From the NCBI GenBank assembly GCA_028287685.1, contig JAQBPE010000028.1, forward strand, positions 1 through 58,065: a stretch of DNA of 58,065 bases. The letters run 5' to 3'. Every line of letters starts with the position of its first letter. Position 1 is the stretch's first letter. Of this stretch, positions 54,543-58,065 are shown piece by piece. Origin of the DNA: Cyanobacteria bacterium RYN_339 (GTDB lineage Bacteria > Cyanobacteriota > Sericytochromatia > S15B-MN24 > JAQBPE01). The notes beneath the pieces were generated by a model. It saw nothing but the letters and a program-made list of their open reading frames with translations, ran no database searches and was not told the DNA's origin. Position numbers and translations under genes: made by a program.

Positions 54543-55397
54543 TTGGTGGCACCCATCGCGCTGCTGGCTGGCGACGCGGCGCGTGCCTACGCGCCGCTGG
54601 TGCCGCTTCAGTTCCAAGAGGCCCTGGCGGAAGCCGGGGCCTCCTGCTTGGCGTTCGGCCTGATGGCCGACGGCCAGCCGGCCGGGATCTTGTTGGCCCA
54701 GCGCCTGGAAGACCCGGCGGGTGCCGATCTGCTGCTGGTCCACGTCGTAGCGGAGCACCAGCGCCAGGGACACGCCGGCCGGCTGGTTTCCCTGGCGGAG
54801 GCTCGGCTGCGCGCCGACGGCGTGCGCTGGCTGCGCACGTTCTACGAGGCCGGCGGGGCCGCCACGGAGGCGTTGCTCGCGCGCGGCGGTTGGGACGCCC
54901 CCGAGGCCTCGATGATGTACATCGTCAGCTCCCCGGCGTCGGTGGCCCCGGCGGGCTGGATGAAGCCGCGCGACCTGGGTCCCCGCTTCGAGATCTTCTC
55001 TTGGACCGCGCTCACGGCAGCCGAGGCCGAGGGCTTGGTAGGCCAACCCTGGATCCCGGAGGACCTGCACCCGGCCGCCCAACTGGACGGCTGGTGCCCC
55101 CTCACCAGCGTCGGGCTGCGGCTCGACGGCGAGGTGGTGGGCTGGGTGATCAACCACCTGCAGGACGAGGCGACCCTGTCCTTCACGTGCAGCTTCGTGC
55201 GGCCGGATCTCCAGCGGCTGGGCCGCGTCTTCGCGCTCTACCGCGAGGCCGTGGCCCGCATGGTGCGCGCCGGCATCCCGACCGCGATTTGGCACGTCCC
55301 GCTGCGGCACCCCGGCATGGCCGCCTTCGCCGCGCGTTGGATGCTGCCTTACGCCCACGCCAGCACCACGATCATGCGGACGACCAAGCAGCTATGA
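54543..55397 (+). CDS. GNAT family acyltransferase, possible RiPP maturase
   Basis: The protein has 284 residues from TTG 54543; GTG 54546 is an alternative, and the ribosome binding site is weak, as expected for coupling to the precursor gene 11 nt upstream. The first half is a GNAT domain with 'LLLVHVVAEHQRQGHAGRLV', the acyl-CoA-binding Q/RxxGxA motif (residues about 74–79). The second half repeats the fold less clearly ('EVVGWVINHLQDEATLSFTC', 'RRL'-like, 'MRAGIPTAIWHVPLRHPG'). GNAT enzymes act as maturases in selidamides, where lysine or ornithine of an NHLP- or Nif11-led core is fatty-acylated (from family knowledge). That it acts on the upstream peptide is an inference from position. 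Confidence 0.8.
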   Translation: MVAPIALLAGDAARAYAPLVPLQFQEALAEAGASCLAFGLMADGQPAGILLAQRLEDPAGADLLLVHVVAEHQRQGHAGRLVSLAEARLRADGVRWLRTFYEAGGAATEALLARGGWDAPEASMMYIVSSPASVAPAGWMKPRDLGPRFEIFSWTALTAAEAEGLVGQPWIPEDLHPAAQLDGWCPLTSVGLRLDGEVVGWVINHLQDEATLSFTCSFVRPDLQRLGRVFALYREAVARMVRAGIPTAIWHVPLRHPGMAAFAARWMLPYAHASTTIMRTTKQL

Positions 55398-56552
55398 GGG
55401 CCGGGCGTACGTCCTGCCGCGCCATTCCGCTCCGCGGCCCCGCGCCGACAGCCACAGCGCGTCCAGCATGAGCCCGGTGAAGACCGCCACGCCCAGCGGG
55501 TGGGCCAGGTGCCACCAAGGCGCCAGCTCAACGTAGCTGCGGAGCTTGGCTTGCCGGGCCGCCAGCGTCAACGTGAGCACCGCCAGGCAGGCCGCCAGCG
55601 CCCAGCCGCGGCAGAACGGCAGCAACAGCCACGGTAGGATCGACTCCGCGGTCCACTGGAGCGCCGATCCCAGGTAGAGGTGCCAGATCGGGCCCGCGCT
55701 CGGCGCCACGAAGCCCTTGCGCCAGCCGCGCCAGAGCGCGCCCAGGTCAGCGTACATGCGCACATGTAACAACTGCTTGCCCACCATGTAACGCACGGGC
55801 CGGCCCAGGGCCTTGAACAGCATGGCAAAGGTGACGTCGTCGACGACCGCGCCGGCGATCGCCGCGTGCCCGCCGACCGCGTCGTAGGCCCCCCGCCGCA
55901 CCAGCAGGTACTGCCCGTTGGCGAGCGCGTGCGGGCGCGCGGGATCTTCCCGCCAGGCCAGGGGATAGAGCTCCGACATCAAGAAGGCCACCGCGGGCTG
56001 CACGACCCGCTCCCAGAAGCTCCCGCACACCAACAGGGGCGACAGCGTCAGCAGGCCTTCCGGTTGCTCCAGGGCGATGCCCATCGCGGTGGCCAGCGCC
56101 TGGGGGTGGTGCCAGGTGTCCGCGTCCGTGAAGAGCAGCCATTCGCCCCGGGCCTGGTGCACGCCCTGCCAGTTGGCCCAGGACTTGCCCACCCAGCCGG
56201 CGGGCAGCGCTTGCCCCGCGACCCACGTGATCCCGGGTGTCGCAGCCAGGATCGTAGCGGTGGCGTCGTCGGACCGGTCATCCACGACCACCACGTCGAA
56301 GGCCGGGTACTGCTGGGCCAGCAGGCAGGCCAGGCAGGCGGCCAGCGTGGCTTCTTCGTTGCGGGCCGGCAAGACGACCGTGACGTGGGGGGCGGGGCGA
56401 TGCCCGGAGGAAACCGGCGAAGCCGGATCGCCCCAGGCCGTCGGCTGCAAGGTGGGCATGCGCCGCGCCTCCGCCCGGAACCGCCGGGCCAGCACCAGCC
56501 AACGGGCCGTCAGCGGCACCAAGAGCGCCAGCATGGGGAGGTCGGTCGCCAC
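55392..56552 (-). CDS. Membrane glycosyltransferase family 2
   Basis: The protein has 386 residues from GTG 56552 (an ATG at 56534 is also possible). GT2 motifs: 'HVTVVLPARNEEATLAACLA', 'AFDVVVVDDRSDDATATILA', the DxD 'GEWLLFTDADTWHHPQALAT', then 'GAVVDDVTFAMLFKALGR'. An N-terminal hydrophobic stretch (about 6–22) and two or three C-terminal helices (about 300–370) anchor it to the membrane. It resembles the HpnB and CrtQ group, which use polyprenoid or hopanoid-like acceptors. The acceptor here is unknown. It overlaps the convergent GNAT gene by 6 nt. Confidence 0.9.
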   Translation of the reverse strand: MATDLPMLALLVPLTARWLVLARRFRAEARRMPTLQPTAWGDPASPVSSGHRPAPHVTVVLPARNEEATLAACLACLLAQQYPAFDVVVVDDRSDDATATILAATPGITWVAGQALPAGWVGKSWANWQGVHQARGEWLLFTDADTWHHPQALATAMGIALEQPEGLLTLSPLLVCGSFWERVVQPAVAFLMSELYPLAWREDPARPHALANGQYLLVRRGAYDAVGGHAAIAGAVVDDVTFAMLFKALGRPVRYMVGKQLLHVRMYADLGALWRGWRKGFVAPSAGPIWHLYLGSALQWTAESILPWLLLPFCRGWALAACLAVLTLTLAARQAKLRSYVELAPWWHLAHPLGVAVFTGLMLDALWLSARGRGAEWRGRTYARPS

Positions 56553-56706
56553 GACCTAACGATAGCACGGTTCGGGAGCAAACGAGCCGAACTTATTAAT
56601 CTAGAATTAACCCCGGTGCGAAACTCATAACGAACAAGCACGGTACCGTGATCACATCACTTCTCTTCCTCCCTCACTTCCGCAACCTACAAGGAGAACT
56701 CCCCTT

Positions 56707-58065
56707 ATGAACCGTCTACTTGCCGCAACGCTCAGTGTGGCGCTGCTCGCCGGTTGTTCCGACCTCTCGGGCGTGTTGACGTCCGCCAAGGCCGGCTCGA
56801 CGGCCGGCACGACCGTCACGGCGGCCAAGACCTCGGTCGCCGCGAAGACTGCTTCCGCGGCCACGATCAAGGCCGCCAACGCCGCCAAGATCACGGTCGG
56901 CACCACCACCGCCGTGCAGTCCGCGGCCACCGCCGCCAAGCTCGAAGGCGACATCGAAGGCTACAACGCGATCGCCTCCACCTTGGAAGCCTCCGACGCC
57001 ACGGTGGCAAGCACTTACTCGTTGAAGGCGCTGGGCACGGCCTCGGCCGATGCGCGCCCCGTGCGAGGCGCCGACGCCTTCGATGCCTGGGGCATGGATG
57101 CCGGCACCAGCCTGTTGCAGGGCGGCAAGCAGCAGCAGGCCCCGAAGGCGCAGGCTCCCAAGCCGCCAGCGCCCAAGCCGCCAGCGCCCAAGCCGCCGGC
57201 CCCCAAGCCCCCGGCGCCGAAGCCCCTGCCCCCGCAGCACCAGGCGCCCGCCGACGACGCCGGCCTGGGCGACGACGTCGCGACGACGGACGATGCGGCC
57301 GAGGCGCCCGAGCAAGGCCAGTGGAAGGATCCGGGCAACCTCCAACCCCGTCGCGCGGGCCGCAACGGCAACATCGAGGTGGCCCAGGTCATCGTGATCA
57401 TCAACGCCGGCCACATGCCCCGGTGCGACATCGGCCAGCGGATCATCATCCAGCCGATCGCCGCCAAGCCTGCCAACAAGAAGGGCTCCCAGCAGGCCAA
57501 GGGCAAGGGCAAGGAGAAGGACAAGCGCGACCAGAAGCAGGAAGCGGCCGTCCCGTCCGCCGAGGCCCAGGCCGTCAAGTCGCTGCTGGCGCTGGCGCAC
57601 TGGAACCACGACGCGTCGGACAGCACGCTGCTGGTGAAGGAAGGCACGCAAGAGCTGTCCCACACCGACGGCACCGGCAAGATGGTCAGCCGCAAGCTGC
57701 ACCTCAAGCGCGTGGTCAAGGCGGGCACGGGCGAGCTGATCGAGGCCTTCACGGACCTGTCGGAGACGCTGGCCGACGGCTCGACCAACACCGTCCACTG
57801 GGAGAAGACCCTGCAGGACAACGGCGACTACGCGCTGGTCTTCAACCTTGAACAGACCCTGGCGGATGGCTCCACCAAGGTCACGGCCTGGCAGAAGACC
57901 GTGGCGGTCAACGGCGACATCACCGGCACCGGCACCGTGACCTCCACGGACAAGGACGGCGTCGTGATCGGCACGGAGACCCTGAACCTGGGCGGCTCAA
58001 CGGCCACCACCCAGACGGTGGACACGACCGCCGCCACGACGGCGACGACGACCACCACCACCACG
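56707..58065 (+). CDS. Large lipoprotein, 3' partial
   Basis: The reading frame begins at ATG 56707 with AAGGAG upstream and runs to the window end (453 codons) without a stop. The lipobox LLAGC is at residues 13–17. Residues about 30–85 are an alanine/threonine-rich, helical stretch. A Pro-Lys-rich linker follows with four tandem APKPP units (about 147–175), then a basic block ('KKGSQQAKGKGKEKDKRDQK'). The C-terminal part has beta-strand repeats ending in DGS-type turns ('LADGSTNTVHWEKTLQDNGD', 'LADGSTKVTAWQKTVAVNGD'), which resembles tandem beta-solenoid or adhesin modules, then a Thr-rich tail. It may be a surface adhesin. The function is unknown. Confidence 0.75.
   Translation, partial: MNRLLAATLSVALLAGCSDLSGVLTSAKAGSTAGTTVTAAKTSVAAKTASAATIKAANAAKITVGTTTAVQSAATAAKLEGDIEGYNAIASTLEASDATVASTYSLKALGTASADARPVRGADAFDAWGMDAGTSLLQGGKQQQAPKAQAPKPPAPKPPAPKPPAPKPPAPKPLPPQHQAPADDAGLGDDVATTDDAAEAPEQGQWKDPGNLQPRRAGRNGNIEVAQVIVIINAGHMPRCDIGQRIIIQPIAAKPANKKGSQQAKGKGKEKDKRDQKQEAAVPSAEAQAVKSLLALAHWNHDASDSTLLVKEGTQELSHTDGTGKMVSRKLHLKRVVKAGTGELIEAFTDLSETLADGSTNTVHWEKTLQDNGDYALVFNLEQTLADGSTKVTAWQKTVAVNGDITGTGTVTSTDKDGVVIGTETLNLGGSTATTQTVDTTAATTATTTTTTT

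Overview
The window is high-GC DNA, densely packed with genes, from a diderm bacterium. It has a secretin for an outer membrane, many lipoprotein signal peptides, a Tad/Flp pilus locus, a SAM-I riboswitch on metK, bS21, and a phoH–HDIG phosphodiesterase–ybeY–dgkA string. No gene fixes the phylum. The Gram-positive-like SOS box, the lysine/arginine-rich bS21 and the phoH-to-dgkA order would suit a deep lineage near Cyanobacteria (Sericytochromatia-like) or another poorly cultured phylum; that is an inference. TTG and GTG starts are common, and many genes overlap as ATGA or GTGA.

Layout. 1–2908 (+): TadG-like (cut by the window edge), TadE-like, a small exported protein and CpaB. 2909–4000: a disturbed, lower-GC patch with a small lipoprotein and two copies of an IS-end-like motif. 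4001–11551 (−): an unknown protein, DUF192, TadC, TadB, a CpaE–CpaF fusion, an M18 aminopeptidase and the CpaC secretin. 11714–15055 (+): two secreted peptidases (C11 and S8). 15056–16199 (−): DUF1810, the Flp pilin and a lipoprotein. 16292–16956: lexA with a promoter-overlapping SOS-like box. 16957–18196 (−): a compact RiPP-like cassette of 49-residue peptide, HprK-like kinase and PqqD. 18301–25749: an orphan FliD-like protein and four large exported lipoproteins. 25753–27560 (−): a GAF-PAS histidine kinase and a small membrane protein. 27623–30994 (+): rplI, an unknown small gene and dnaB interrupted by an intein. 31196–35883 (+): an exported glycine-rich protein, riboswitch-controlled metK and a GH57 glycosidase. 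35880–46708 (−): metabolic and repair enzymes (2-hydroxyacid dehydrogenase, NUDIX, DnaQ-like exonuclease, endonuclease V, Cax antiporter) mixed with lipoproteins and a UshA-like/beta-barrel fusion. 46863–50198: CAP protein, two-component system and an unknown protein. 50384–54060 (+): rpsU, then phoH, HDIG phosphodiesterase, ybeY and dgkA. 54130–55397 (+): an NHLP-leader RiPP precursor followed by a GNAT-type acyltransferase. 55392–58065: a glycosyltransferase and a lipoprotein cut by the window end.

How it fits together. The Tad genes form at least three separate transcription units (CpaB side, CpaC-to-TadC side, pilin side), spread over 16 kb with peptidases between them. The two most novel items are the peptide–kinase–PqqD cassette and the NHLP precursor–GNAT pair. 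Both look like small RiPP systems without the usual large maturases nearby. The dnaB gene carries a splicing-competent-looking intein, and its N-extein has patches of foreign-looking codon use. Seven of the eight convergent gene pairs end within 12 nt of each other with no terminator between them; the exception is the IS-scarred region.
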